Positions 34,230 through 44,395 of a stretch of 64,000 nucleotides of DNA are shown one piece after another (positions within the stretch are counted from its first letter, which is position 1; the number at the start of each line of letters is the position of its first letter). The position numbers were made by a program, and so were the translations under genes. Source of the DNA: Chitinophagaceae bacterium. Its GTDB lineage: Bacteria; Bacteroidota; Bacteroidia; Chitinophagales; Chitinophagaceae. The stretch covers positions 57,269 through 121,268 of the forward strand of contig JAHEZD010000001.1 of the NCBI GenBank assembly GCA_023251255.1, given 5' to 3'. Below the pieces are notes generated by a model. That model searched no databases. It saw only the letters and a list, made by a program, of their open reading frames with translations, and was not told the DNA's origin.

Positions 34230-36272
34230 TTATTTTTTCAAAGCAATCTTATACAGTCCAAAGGCCATCAATCCAAAGAATACTGCCCCTAGCAAGAAGA
34301 AAGCATTCTGGCCTCCTAATAAGGTGCTTAAACCATGTTCGGCACTCCAGCTTTCAATGGTCTTGCTGATGTTTTCATTGACTGATAATATGGCAACTAC
34401 CACACCTGCCAATGCCCCACCCGCTACCAATCCCGTTGCAAATAGGTTCCCCTTGCCCAGGTCCTCCTCTTCGCCATGTACAACTTCTCCTTTTTTCTTC
34501 TTTCTCATGTCAACCAATCCTCTTACTGCACCACCAATGAAAATGGGTAATGTTGTACTCAGCGGTAGGTAAATGCCAATGGCAAAGCTCAAGGCCTTGA
34601 TGCCACATAATTCCATTACAAAAGCAATGAATACGCCTACCAATACAAATTGCCAATCGAGGTTGAAGGATAGAATGCCCTTGATAAGCGTAGCCATCAA
34701 TGTACCTTGAGGTGCGGGATATTTATCGGTACCAATAGCATGTTGGATGCCTTGGGCTAGCATGTCGCGGGTTGGTGTATCCAGGATTTTTACTGTTGCA
34801 CCAATGGCAATGGAAGAAACAATGGCACCAATGAACAAAGCGATTTGTTGGTATTTTGGAGTTGCACCCACCAAATAACCTGTCTTCAAATCCTGGGAGG
34901 TTGCCCCTGCATTGGCTGCTGCTATGCAGATCATGCCACCAACCACCAATGCCATTGGTTCATAAACTTTGCCTGTCCAACCTACTGCTATAAACACCAA
35001 ACAGGTTCCCATCAAGGTTGCAATGGTCATACCGCTGATTGGGCTATTGGATGAACCAATCAGGCCGACAATTCTTGAAGCAACAGTAACGAAGAATGCA
35101 CCAAAAATCAAAACTAGCACACCGACCAATAATTTGCTTGCAATGCTGTCCCCGGGAATTTGTGGAAGTATGGCCATCAATAAAACAAGGACAACGCTTC
35201 CTATTCCAACAATCTTGATGGAAAGGTCCCTTTCCGTTCTTGCAACAGTGGTGGTTTCTGTTCCATCTTTCTTTAATGAACCAATGCTTCCCTTAAAAGA
35301 GGAAATAATGGTTGGGATGGTTTTGAACAAGGTAATGAAACCGCCTGCTGCTACAGCCCCTGCACCAATCTGCCTGATGTAGGCATAATAGATAGCAGCA
35401 GAATAATCAGTGAAGGTATGGGTCAATGGGTTCCATCCGCCCTTACCACCGGCACCTACCATTGATTTTAGATAACCAAGCTTCATTTGCTGTGCAGCAA
35501 TTACATCCGGAGGTACCAATGATGATAATAAAGGAATCAATACGAACCAGCTTAATACACCACCTGCTACCAATATGCCGCCAATCTTTGGGCCGATAAT
35601 ATAACCCACGCCCAAATATTCTGGTGTTATCTCTCCGCTTATTTTGGCTGATGGAAAGAACCTGTTGGCTTGCTTTGTTGCCCAGAACGGCACTTCTGCA
35701 ATTACATGGAATATTTTCTGGAGTATGGCATATAGAAATGCAACACCTACTCCTGCCAATGCAATCTTTGCCAACGCCCCTCCTTTCTCCCCAGCTTTCA
35801 ACACACTGGCACAAGCTGTTCCTTCAGGATAGGGTAATGTATCATGCTCCTTAACAATCAATGCTTTCCTCAATGGAATCATCATCAAGGTCCCCAGGAT
35901 GCCACCGAAAATAGCAAGGATGAGGATGGTGAAATAGTTGAAATAACTAGCACTGGATGGTTCGCTTAAAAACAGGAACCCCGGTAAGGTAAACACCACA
36001 CCCGCTGCAATGCTCTCACTGGCAGAGCCCGTTGTTTGGATGATGTTATTTTCAAGGATTGTGGTCTTCAAGAATATTTTGCCCAACAGGATACTCATTA
36101 CCGCAATTGGGATAGAAGCGGAAACGGTAAGGCCTGCTTTCAATGCAAGGTAAACAGTAGCAGCTCCAAAGATGATCCCAAACACACAACCCATTACGAT
36201 TGCTTTGACAGTGAATTCTTTCATATTGGAATTGTCTGGAACGAAGGGCTGGAACTTTGGCTTGTCGGACAT
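34230..36272 (-). CDS. OPT family oligopeptide transporter
   Basis: The 680-residue protein has about 15 hydrophobic helices. It carries OPT-family signatures such as 'KEFTVKAIVMGCVFGIIFGA', 'YLALKAGLTVSASIPIAVMS' and 'ATSQDLKTGYLVGATPKYQQ'. It imports oligopeptides or metal-peptide complexes across the inner membrane by proton coupling. It lies directly downstream of a POT-family transporter on the same strand but has its own terminator. Confidence 0.93.
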   Translation of the reverse strand: MSDKPKFQPFVPDNSNMKEFTVKAIVMGCVFGIIFGAATVYLALKAGLTVSASIPIAVMSILLGKIFLKTTILENNIIQTTGSASESIAAGVVFTLPGFLFLSEPSSASYFNYFTILILAIFGGILGTLMMIPLRKALIVKEHDTLPYPEGTACASVLKAGEKGGALAKIALAGVGVAFLYAILQKIFHVIAEVPFWATKQANRFFPSAKISGEITPEYLGVGYIIGPKIGGILVAGGVLSWFVLIPLLSSLVPPDVIAAQQMKLGYLKSMVGAGGKGGWNPLTHTFTDYSAAIYYAYIRQIGAGAVAAGGFITLFKTIPTIISSFKGSIGSLKKDGTETTTVARTERDLSIKIVGIGSVVLVLLMAILPQIPGDSIASKLLVGVLVLIFGAFFVTVASRIVGLIGSSNSPISGMTIATLMGTCLVFIAVGWTGKVYEPMALVVGGMICIAAANAGATSQDLKTGYLVGATPKYQQIALFIGAIVSSIAIGATVKILDTPTRDMLAQGIQHAIGTDKYPAPQGTLMATLIKGILSFNLDWQFVLVGVFIAFVMELCGIKALSFAIGIYLPLSTTLPIFIGGAVRGLVDMRKKKKGEVVHGEEEDLGKGNLFATGLVAGGALAGVVVAILSVNENISKTIESWSAEHGLSTLLGGQNAFFLLGAVFFGLMAFGLYKIALKK

Positions 36273-36303
36273 GACAGTTTATTTTGGTTGAGGTTAAAAG
36301 TAA

Positions 36304-36334
36304 TAAAAAAGCGATGCCAATTGACACCGCTTTT
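36304..36334 (-). terminator. Terminator of the POT transporter gene
   Basis: On the minus strand AAAAGCGGTGTC pairs with GGCATCGCTTTT around an AATT loop (two G-U-type pairs), followed by a T-rich run. It separates the two peptide-transporter genes. Confidence 0.8.
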
Positions 36335-36352
36335 AATTTTAGTTATCTATGG

Positions 36353-38131
36353 TTATGCAGAACCTGTTTTGTCTTTTACAATCTGGTTCAGCGATTTCAA
36401 TCTTGCATAAATAAGTATGCCGCCAATAAAGGCTGCCACAACAAGGATCAAGAAAAACATTTTCTTATCAGTGAAATCATCCCAGAAGCCTGTCATTACA
36501 CCAGCAACCTTACCCCCAATAGAAGTTGATAGGAACCAGCCCCCCATCATTAATGCGGTGAGCCTTGCTGGAGCAAGCTTTGATACAAAAGATAAACCGA
36601 TAGGGCTTAAAAATATCTCACTTATTGTGAAGACAAAATAAGTTCCCCACAGCCAGCTTGGCGAAGTTTTGAAACCATACACAGAAGGAACCGACATTAC
36701 TGCAAATACCATTACCAATGCAGACAATCCTGAAATAAACATTGCCATTGCAAATTTGGAAGCAGTAGTTGGTTCCTTGCCCCTCTTTCTTAAATAATCA
36801 AACAATGGCACAAATATCAGCGTGAGCAATACAATAAATAATGGATTGATTGATTGGAACAGTTCGGTATTGGTAAGCTTTACATCTTTGCCATTGGGCC
36901 ATTGGTCCTTTGGTACATTATTAAAGTAGGGGTCCGGGCCCATCACCTTTACAAGTTTACTAGCGGTATCAATTTTGTTTCCCATGGCAGTAATGCCATA
37001 TACGGTAGTATCTGTTTTAGCTGTTTCCTTATTGTAGGCGTAAGCATACTCAAGTTTAACAATGGCAGACCTGTCTTTTACATCAACAAAATGTTCGTCA
37101 ACTTTGGTTACAAGCCTTGGCGTGTCAGTTACTTTTTGCATTGGAAAAAGCTTGCCCGTAATTTTTGCAGCAGTTGGTGATGCAACCCTATCTGTATGTT
37201 TTTCAGCCCAAACGGTAAGGCCTGTTGCATTTTGATTATAGATTGTCCAGAAAGCAATGGCAATGGCAAAAATGAACAAAAGGGAACCAATGCCTTTTTT
37301 ATCTTGCCCCTTGGCCTTTACCCATAATGAGATATAGAAGGCAATAATTGGAAGGCATGCAAAAATGAAAGCATCATTGGCCTGAGTGCCCATAATTGTG
37401 CTGCCAAATATTTTTGACGGCAAGAACCAACCAATGAATGCGGCAATAATTGCCGGTAAAAAAACATAACCAAATATTTGCCCGATGGACATATCTTCTT
37501 TGTTGATCTCTTTCTTTACCTCGCCAACTTTTACTTCTTTTATGAATGAAGCAAGAATGATCATACCTATGATCAATCCTACGCCTGCTGCTGCAAATGC
37601 CCAGCCCCAACCATATTTGTTACGCAAATAGGCGGCGACGAAATTGCAGACAAATGCTCCTATATTGATGCCCATATAGAATATGTTATAGGCATTGTCT
37701 TTCAAGGGCTTTAAATCTTCTCTATTATAAATATTACCTAATAAGGTTGAAATATTGGGCTTAAAAAAGCCGTTACCGACAATAATTAAAGTAAGGGATA
37801 TGAACATGGCTGTATTGCCAGGCAATGACATACATAAATAGCCAGTTGCCATAAGGCTGCCACCTAAAAAAATGGATTTGATGTAGCCCAAATACCTGTC
37901 AGCTATTAACCCTCCAATAAAAGGTGTCAGATAAACCAAAGCGATAAAACTGCCTACAATATCGGCACCCACTTTGCCAGAAAGTCCTTTGCCACCAGTT
38001 GTTGAATCGGTTAAATACAATAACAATATGCCGACCATTAAATAATAAGCAAACCTTTCCCACATTTCAGTAAAAAAAAGGACATACAAGGCCTTAGGAT
38101 GCTTGCCCGCCTTAATAGCAGTTTCACTCAT
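36353..38131 (-). CDS. POT/PTR family peptide MFS transporter
   Basis: The 592-residue, 12-14-helix protein has the PTR pattern 'FFTEMWERFAYYLMVGILLL' (the ExxERFxYY proton-coupling motif) and 'GNGFFKPNISTLLGN'. A long extracytoplasmic insert (about 310-410) lies between helices. It imports di- and tripeptides with protons. Together with the adjacent OPT gene it suggests a peptide-scavenging lifestyle. Confidence 0.94.
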   Translation of the reverse strand: MSETAIKAGKHPKALYVLFFTEMWERFAYYLMVGILLLYLTDSTTGGKGLSGKVGADIVGSFIALVYLTPFIGGLIADRYLGYIKSIFLGGSLMATGYLCMSLPGNTAMFISLTLIIVGNGFFKPNISTLLGNIYNREDLKPLKDNAYNIFYMGINIGAFVCNFVAAYLRNKYGWGWAFAAAGVGLIIGMIILASFIKEVKVGEVKKEINKEDMSIGQIFGYVFLPAIIAAFIGWFLPSKIFGSTIMGTQANDAFIFACLPIIAFYISLWVKAKGQDKKGIGSLLFIFAIAIAFWTIYNQNATGLTVWAEKHTDRVASPTAAKITGKLFPMQKVTDTPRLVTKVDEHFVDVKDRSAIVKLEYAYAYNKETAKTDTTVYGITAMGNKIDTASKLVKVMGPDPYFNNVPKDQWPNGKDVKLTNTELFQSINPLFIVLLTLIFVPLFDYLRKRGKEPTTASKFAMAMFISGLSALVMVFAVMSVPSVYGFKTSPSWLWGTYFVFTISEIFLSPIGLSFVSKLAPARLTALMMGGWFLSTSIGGKVAGVMTGFWDDFTDKKMFFLILVVAAFIGGILIYARLKSLNQIVKDKTGSA

Positions 38132-38268
38132 ACAGTTGATTTTTGTTAGTAGTTTTTTGGTTTGGTAAACGCCTCAAAATACAGAGTTTTTTCAATAAAC
38201 TAACACCCATTATTTTTTTCGGAAAACTAAATAGCCAAATTCAAATCCCAAATCCCAAATTCCGCAAT

Positions 38269-38276
38269 TACTTTCG
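38269..38276 (+). promoter_or_regulatory. Possible -7 promoter element of purD
   Basis: TACTTTCG lies 21 bases before the purD ATG and is identical to the octamer before the kinase-RapZ gene at 9034. Confidence 0.35.
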
Positions 38277-38297
38277 CCGAACCATCAATTACTCATT

Positions 38298-39584
38298 ATG
38301 AACATTCTTCTTCTTGGCAGCGGTGGCCGTGAACATGCACTTGCATGGAAAATGCAGCAGAGCCATCATTGTGAAAACCTTTTTATTGCGCCGGGCAATG
38401 CCGGTACCTTGCAATATGGCACCAATGTAAACCTTGGCATCAATGACTTTGAAGCACAGAAGCAGTTTTGTACGGACAATAAAATATCCATGGTGGTAGT
38501 TGGGCCAGAAGAACCTTTGGTAAAAGGGGTATATGATTTTTACAGGAGCGATGAGCAACTGAAAAAGATAATTGTTGTTGGCCCAAGTGCGGAGGCTGCC
38601 CAATTGGAGGGCAGTAAGGCTTTCAGCAAACGGTTCATGCAAAGGCATGGCATACCCACTGCAGCCTATGAGGAATTCACTTTGGAAAATCTTGAAGCAG
38701 GTAAAACATATATCGCCAGCCATTCAGTTCCCGTGGTACTGAAAGCCGATGGGCTGGCAGCAGGAAAGGGCGTTATCATTTCGCATGCACAGGATGAAGC
38801 CATCCTTGCGTTTGAGGAAATGATTGTGAACAAACAGTTTGGTGATGCAAGTAGCAAGGTTGTGATAGAAGAATTCCTGCAGGGTATTGAAGTAAGTGTG
38901 TTTGTTCTTACAAATGGAAAGGATTACCAGGTCATTGGCCATGCAAAGGATTATAAACGCATTGGTGAAGGCGATACTGGCCTGAACACCGGTGGCATGG
39001 GCTGCGTAACGCCCGTACCTTTTATGGATGATGTGTTTATGCAAAAAGTGGAGAACAGGATCATCAAACCTACGGTTGCCGGATTGGCAAAAGAAAACCT
39101 CGTTTACAACGGATTTATCTTTTTTGGCCTGATGAATGTGGAAGGGGAGCCTTTTGTAATTGAATACAACTGCCGCATGGGCGATCCTGAAACAGAAGTG
39201 GTGATGCCAAGGTTGGAAACAGATTTGGTAAGCCTTTTTGCTGCTATGGACAATGGAACTTTAGCTGATACCAATATTGAATACAATGAGGGGGGCTTTG
39301 CAACGGTGATGGCCGTAAGTGGTGGTTATCCTGGGGAATATGAGAAGAATAAGCCAATTAGCCAATTAGCTGATGTGCTAATGGATAAAAGCAGTTTAAT
39401 TTTCCATGCAGGAACAACATTGAATGGAGCTGGAGAAACGGTTACCAATGGTGGCAGGGTCTTGGCCGTTACTTCATCTGCTGCAACCATTGTTGAAGCT
39501 GTTGAAAAGTCAGAACGGGTATTGGAGCAAATTTCTTTTGAAGGAATGTATTACAGGAAGGATATTGGGTATGAGTTTGAGTAA
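38298..39584 (+). CDS. purD: Phosphoribosylamine-glycine ligase
   Basis: The 428-residue protein is full length and has the N-terminal 'LLLGSGGREHALAWK', the ATP-grasp segment 'PVVLKADGLAAGKGV' and 'NTGGMGCVTPVP' plus 'YNCRMGDPETEVVMPRL'. It forms glycinamide ribonucleotide in the second step of purine synthesis. It stands apart from other purine genes and is divergent from the POT gene. Confidence 0.97.
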   Translation: MNILLLGSGGREHALAWKMQQSHHCENLFIAPGNAGTLQYGTNVNLGINDFEAQKQFCTDNKISMVVVGPEEPLVKGVYDFYRSDEQLKKIIVVGPSAEAAQLEGSKAFSKRFMQRHGIPTAAYEEFTLENLEAGKTYIASHSVPVVLKADGLAAGKGVIISHAQDEAILAFEEMIVNKQFGDASSKVVIEEFLQGIEVSVFVLTNGKDYQVIGHAKDYKRIGEGDTGLNTGGMGCVTPVPFMDDVFMQKVENRIIKPTVAGLAKENLVYNGFIFFGLMNVEGEPFVIEYNCRMGDPETEVVMPRLETDLVSLFAAMDNGTLADTNIEYNEGGFATVMAVSGGYPGEYEKNKPISQLADVLMDKSSLIFHAGTTLNGAGETVTNGGRVLAVTSSAATIVEAVEKSERVLEQISFEGMYYRKDIGYEFE

Positions 39585-39737
39585 AGAGGTTAAAGGTGTA
39601 GGGCATGTGGTATAAGGTTTGAAACGCAATGTTAAGTTGGGGTTGTTGAAACACTGGTTACTAAAGCTGGCAATATTTCCGTAGGGTTCTTGATACCGAT
39701 TAAGAAGGCAGGTACAGCGCATAGAGGTTGGAAACTG

Positions 39738-39769
39738 AACTGGGCCACTCCATTAAGAGTGGCCCAGTT
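39738..39769. terminator. Bidirectional hairpin between purD and the next convergent gene
   Basis: AACTGGGCCACTC (39738-39750) pairs perfectly with GAGTGGCCCAGTT (39757-39769) around CATTAA. It has a weak T tract on either side but is well placed for both convergent transcripts. Confidence 0.65.
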
Positions 39770-39814
39770 GTATAAACGTTCATCAAGATGCGATTATCCT
39801 TCCGTTTGCGGCAA

Positions 39815-42800
39815 TTAGAAGTCAAGCCCCAAAGCAAAGTACAGGATTGGTTTCCCCTTGAAAATACCATTCATTTCCCAAGCACAATCCAGTTTCATGA
39901 AATAGCCCAGTAGGGTACTTCTTGCTCCAAAGCCATAACCACCCACAAATGGACCGATACCCCCAGCTTTGATGCGAACAGTAAGTGGGTTTGCAGGATT
40001 GTTATCATCTATGTAAACAGTGGATGGGCGTTCAATGCCATTGAAGTTACCATTCCAAGCCGTACCCAGGTCCACAAACTGTATCAACTGGAAGTTACGC
40101 AGGAAGGCATTGTTAACGGGCCTGTTGAAGAGTGTTGCAAAAACGGGGAACCTCAGTTCGCTGTTGAGCACAACGGCATTGTTTCCATTGGCCACATTCT
40201 GGTTGAAGCCACGCATGTTCAAGGCCAAGCTTTGGAAAGCATAGGTTTGGTCCTGCGCCGGTTGGTTAAGCGTGTTGAACTTTGGTCCAACCCAGCCATC
40301 CACACCACCCAAATAGTAAATCATTTTTTGCTGGCCCCAACTAAAGTCGGCAGAAGCCCTTGTAGCCCAGATAAAGTTCCTGTAGATTTTCCAGTAATGC
40401 CTAGCATCCACACCAAAGTTGAAGTTGGCACCTTTTGATTCGCCCTTGCTCATGGGCATGTTCACATCCATGTATATTTTCCAACGTAAGCCGTTCCAGA
40501 TATTCTGTGCAGGGTTAATGGTATTGTCATACACATATTCGGCCCTGGTGAGGATATACTTGGTTACGGAGTCGGGATAATCCAGTGAAAGGGCATCGGG
40601 TGTGCCGTCAATCAAGGTGGGCTTGATAACGCCCCTATCTGTTCTGTAGCCTGCTGTCAACTGCATCCGCTTCGTTTCATCAAAGGGATAGGAAATATTG
40701 AACTGGTAGAGGTTGGTGACCATTTTGTTTTCATAATACTGGATAGGGATACCCAATATATCACCTTGGAAATAACCTTGGTAATTTGAAACGGTGCTCC
40801 TGAAATAGGTCACTCCCCAGTCAATCTTCTTCTTGTAGTTCTGGAAGGAGAGGAATGCATCATTGTCTTTTATATTGCCGCCAAAACGGTAGCCACCAAT
40901 AAACTTCACATCTTCCATCAGGTCGCTCACGCCCACACGGAAGCTCCAGTTCAAATCGCTACCGTTGTTCAATTGTACTGGCCCCTGCCCACCTTGGTAG
41001 GGCTGGTAACGGTTTATCAGGATATTATTGGTGATACCACTTACCAAATAGTCGGTACTGAACTTCAAGCGGTAATCGAACAGTTTCATTTTACTGAGCG
41101 AGGAAGGCTTGCTTTCCGGAACCGTTTCTGTGGTAGCTGTTGCTGCAGCGGTATCTGGCTTTTCACCATCAAACTCTGTTTGGAAAACCGATTTCTTTTT
41201 GGTAGCCGTATCTGCTGGGACCGGTTTGCCATTTTTGTAGGTAGTGGCCTTGCCATCCTTTATCTTCTCGCCACTTACCACACGCTCCATATAAGAAGTC
41301 CTTTTTGGATTGATGTTCCTTCTTGCCAACGTGTTATCATCCACTTTCAATTTATAAACAAACTTGTAGTCACCTTCGCGCCTTACTTCGCTCACATTAC
41401 CGTTGTTGCCAGCAATCCTCGTTTCCAATAAGGAACTTTGATAGTTGGTAATGGGGAACGCATAAGTGGAGTCCTTGTACACTTGGAAATAACTGATGCT
41501 GTCCGGTTCCTGTTTGCGCCATGCCACCAAGGTACTGTCCAGTTCCTTGGGTACGGGGTTCCTTAATAGTTCGTCCCCTACATAATACAACGTGTCCAGG
41601 CCTGTGCGCTGGGTGGAGAAGAAGCCTGCATAACGGTTGGCAATACCATTTTCATCCGATACAAAAGTGAAGTGGTTGGTATTGTACTGCATGGGCAATG
41701 TGGCATTGCCATACTTCATATTGGTAAGCTGTGTTGTTTGCTTGATGGCAGATTTGTTCAGGATATCCACCATGAAAATATTGAAGTGGTACTTGCTGGG
41801 CAGTACCGTATCCTGATTGGGGGCATCCGGTCCGGGGCGGTTGGAGGAGAATATGATGCCCGAACGGTTGGGGAAGGAAACAAATGTCGGGTTCAGGTCA
41901 TCGTACACATCATTGGTAACCTGCTCCACTTTTTGCTCCTCAATTTTATAGATGAAGATGTCTGAATGCCCATTCTTTACGGCACTTAGAATAACGGTAT
42001 TCGCATCAAGCATAAAGGAAGCGTCCAGGATCTGGTCAAAGCCCTCAATCACCTGCTTGAACCTTTTGTACTTGGCCACATAATCGTACACAAACATTTT
42101 TATCTTTCCTTGGTCGGGATAGATGACCAGCAACCTTGTTCCCTTTCCGTCCCAGGCCAGGATGGGGTAATTGGGGTTGATGTCCCCTTGATAGGTTTTT
42201 ACGCCCTTGGTGAGCAGGGTCCTCACATCATAATAATTATCGTTCAGCTTAACACTATAGATCCCTTTCTTGAACTCAATCATGGCGTAGGTCTTGCTCT
42301 TGGGGTTGGGATTGATGTTGAACCTGTACAGGTCCTGCTTGCTTACATCTTCGGTAACCGCCAAATTGCCCTTGGGTGCATTGCGGCGGCGGGCAATATC
42401 CTTATAGTATTTGTCCTGCTCAAATTCCATGAAATCGGACAGCACTTCCTTGAATTTCTTCTTGGCAATTTTGAGGGAAGCATTGTTCAGGTTTTTGTAC
42501 ACACGGGCCAGGTACAAAAAGTAGGTAACATTTTCCTTCTTGTATTTCTCCGCTATGTAATACCAGAAGGCATGACCTGCCAACATGGGCTTCTCAAAAG
42601 CAAACTGGTAGAAGTTCTTGTAATCGCCACCGAGGATGGCGCTTTTGAGTTCATCATCCTTTTCTGTGCTCCATGGCCTTGCTGCATAGGATACATAGCC
42701 ATCTGTTAACCATTTGGGCAAATCCAATAAAGCTTGGTTGCTGGCTATTTCCCCAATGTCATCACCAAACAAAAGATTATCTGTCAATACCTTGGCAATG

Positions 42801-43231
42801 CCTTCACGTATCTGGTACTTCAGGTGTTCATGATTGCCATCAAAGTACACCACAATCTTATTGTTTACCAACTTGGTGAGGCCGCCCGCCTGTTGCCAAT
42901 CAATGCCCAGACCTATATTGCTTTGGCGGTATTCATCAAAACTGTTGTACACCACAATATTGGCACGGCGCTGCAATGAATATTCAGTGAATGTTTCAAT
43001 GGAAGGAAGTTCCTCCTCTGCCAATTGGGCCACAAATTTCCCCAGGTCTGTTCCCCCTTGTGAAATATAGGTGTTGAAGTTGGGCGATTGGTAGAATTTC
43101 CATTTGAGCTTCTTGTACTGTACCCTGTTCTTGCCATATTCCACAGTGTTTACTTGTGCATGGGAGAGCAGTGGCAACAATAAGGCAGCGGCGAAAAACA
43201 GTTTGATGGTTTTATTCATATTCATTTGCAT
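39815..43231 (-). CDS. Large envelope protein: peptidase-MA-like, beta-propeller and outer-membrane barrel
   Basis: The product has 1,138 residues. It has a signal peptide (about 1-25). A region at about 40-260 resembles the peptidase MA fold ('LPKWLTDGYVSYAARP') but lacks HExxH (the expected site reads 'EHLKYQIREG'), so it is probably inactive. TolB-like propeller repeats follow (about 300-530, 'GIIFSSNRPGPDAP'), then a low-complexity segment (about 650-690) and a BamA-like barrel (about 700-1138, ending 'ILYFALGLDF' with terminal Phe). It is likely an outer-membrane protein with a folded periplasmic part; the substrate is unknown. Confidence 0.82.
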   Translation of the reverse strand: MQMNMNKTIKLFFAAALLLPLLSHAQVNTVEYGKNRVQYKKLKWKFYQSPNFNTYISQGGTDLGKFVAQLAEEELPSIETFTEYSLQRRANIVVYNSFDEYRQSNIGLGIDWQQAGGLTKLVNNKIVVYFDGNHEHLKYQIREGIAKVLTDNLLFGDDIGEIASNQALLDLPKWLTDGYVSYAARPWSTEKDDELKSAILGGDYKNFYQFAFEKPMLAGHAFWYYIAEKYKKENVTYFLYLARVYKNLNNASLKIAKKKFKEVLSDFMEFEQDKYYKDIARRRNAPKGNLAVTEDVSKQDLYRFNINPNPKSKTYAMIEFKKGIYSVKLNDNYYDVRTLLTKGVKTYQGDINPNYPILAWDGKGTRLLVIYPDQGKIKMFVYDYVAKYKRFKQVIEGFDQILDASFMLDANTVILSAVKNGHSDIFIYKIEEQKVEQVTNDVYDDLNPTFVSFPNRSGIIFSSNRPGPDAPNQDTVLPSKYHFNIFMVDILNKSAIKQTTQLTNMKYGNATLPMQYNTNHFTFVSDENGIANRYAGFFSTQRTGLDTLYYVGDELLRNPVPKELDSTLVAWRKQEPDSISYFQVYKDSTYAFPITNYQSSLLETRIAGNNGNVSEVRREGDYKFVYKLKVDDNTLARRNINPKRTSYMERVVSGEKIKDGKATTYKNGKPVPADTATKKKSVFQTEFDGEKPDTAAATATTETVPESKPSSLSKMKLFDYRLKFSTDYLVSGITNNILINRYQPYQGGQGPVQLNNGSDLNWSFRVGVSDLMEDVKFIGGYRFGGNIKDNDAFLSFQNYKKKIDWGVTYFRSTVSNYQGYFQGDILGIPIQYYENKMVTNLYQFNISYPFDETKRMQLTAGYRTDRGVIKPTLIDGTPDALSLDYPDSVTKYILTRAEYVYDNTINPAQNIWNGLRWKIYMDVNMPMSKGESKGANFNFGVDARHYWKIYRNFIWATRASADFSWGQQKMIYYLGGVDGWVGPKFNTLNQPAQDQTYAFQSLALNMRGFNQNVANGNNAVVLNSELRFPVFATLFNRPVNNAFLRNFQLIQFVDLGTAWNGNFNGIERPSTVYIDDNNPANPLTVRIKAGGIGPFVGGYGFGARSTLLGYFMKLDCAWEMNGIFKGKPILYFALGLDF

Positions 43232-43357
43232 ATCCTGTCTTAATTTTAAAGCAATTTCTGGTGGATTGGTGCAGTATTTATACGGCTATTGTATGGCAAC
43301 TTTTAATCCCCGTTAAAATTAGGCATTTACCCATAATCCACTCATAAAAATACGGTC

Positions 43358-43996
43358 ATGATACATGTTCAGGTCTTTACGTTCAATCCGGTTCAGGAAA
43401 ACACTTATTTGCTGTATAACGATAATGGCAAGGCTTTGATTATAGACCCAGGCTGTTACTTTACCGCTGAACATGAAATGTTAAAGAATTTCCTGGATGA
43501 AAGGAAGCTTATTGCCGTGCAGTTATTGAACACCCATTGCCATTTGGACCATGTATTTGGCAACAAATGGGTACATGAAAAACTGGGACTGGAACTTTAC
43601 CTGCATCCAGATGAAGAAAAGGTGCTAGCATTTGCCCCGCAAAGCGGCATGCTTTACGGAATACCTTTTGAAAACTATAAGGGACCCCTGCATTTCCTGC
43701 ACGATGGTGATGTGGTAAAACTGGATGAAGATGAACTGCAGGTACTGTTAACGCCGGGCCACAGCCCCGGCAGTATCAGTTTCTATTGCAAGGAACAGGG
43801 CTTTGTGATTGCAGGGGATGTACTGTTTTACGAAAGTATTGGCAGGACCGACCTGCCCGGTGGAAACCATGACACTTTACTGAACAGCATCCGGCAAAAA
43901 CTGTTTGTGCTGCCAGATGGAACAAAGGTGTACAATGGTCATGGCCAACCCACCACCATAGGGCATGAAAAGCAGCACAACCCTTTTTTGAATTAG
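43358..43996 (+). CDS. Metallo-beta-lactamase-fold hydrolase (glyoxalase II-like)
   Basis: The 212-residue protein has the complete binuclear metal site: H60-x-H62-x-D64-H65 ('THCHLDH'), H135 ('TPGHSPGS'), D154 ('AGDVLF') and H195 ('YNGHG'). The size and spacing fit the short YcbL-like glyoxalase II branch, which hydrolyses thioesters such as lactoylglutathione; the substrate in Bacteroidota is not known. It is divergent from the large envelope gene. Confidence 0.92.
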   Translation: MIHVQVFTFNPVQENTYLLYNDNGKALIIDPGCYFTAEHEMLKNFLDERKLIAVQLLNTHCHLDHVFGNKWVHEKLGLELYLHPDEEKVLAFAPQSGMLYGIPFENYKGPLHFLHDGDVVKLDEDELQVLLTPGHSPGSISFYCKEQGFVIAGDVLFYESIGRTDLPGGNHDTLLNSIRQKLFVLPDGTKVYNGHGQPTTIGHEKQHNPFLN

Positions 43997-44395
43997 CGGT
44001 AGTTCAAGGGTACTATGGCAGATAAAGTCCATACTGGAGACTGCCTTCGATAGCACTTCGACAAGCTCAGTGTTGACATCGTCCTTCGTAAGTTTCTACT
44101 CCGTAAAATGATTGGTATTTCTTATACTGGCATCCCAGCTTACTTGGCAGACAGGTTCGAATAAATTGGCTGATGTAGGCAACTATGGATTACTGATGTT
44201 ATGCAACATGTCAAATACTGATGTCAGGTTGAGCTTGTCGAAACCTGTTTGGGAATCGAAATCGCCTTCTTGGGCCTCAGGCTGCCATTATTCACACGAC
44301 CTTCCCATAACATCACTGAATTATTCAACCCCGATGAAAATTCGGGGCAGGCTCTGACAGTTTTTTTAAATGAACCGCTACCTTTCCTGCAATAG
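43997..44395. repeat. Non-coding interval with dispersed repeats
   Basis: CACTTCGACAAGCTCAGTGT (about 44057) and CAGGTTGAGCTTGTCGAAAC (about 44224) belong to the repeat family seen at 26.8 and 55.3 kb. CCCCGA...TCGGGG (44329-44347) is a small hairpin. A segment starting CTTCGTAAGTTTCTACTCCG (44088) has a diverged copy at about 46887, on the other side of the next gene. Confidence 0.55.
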
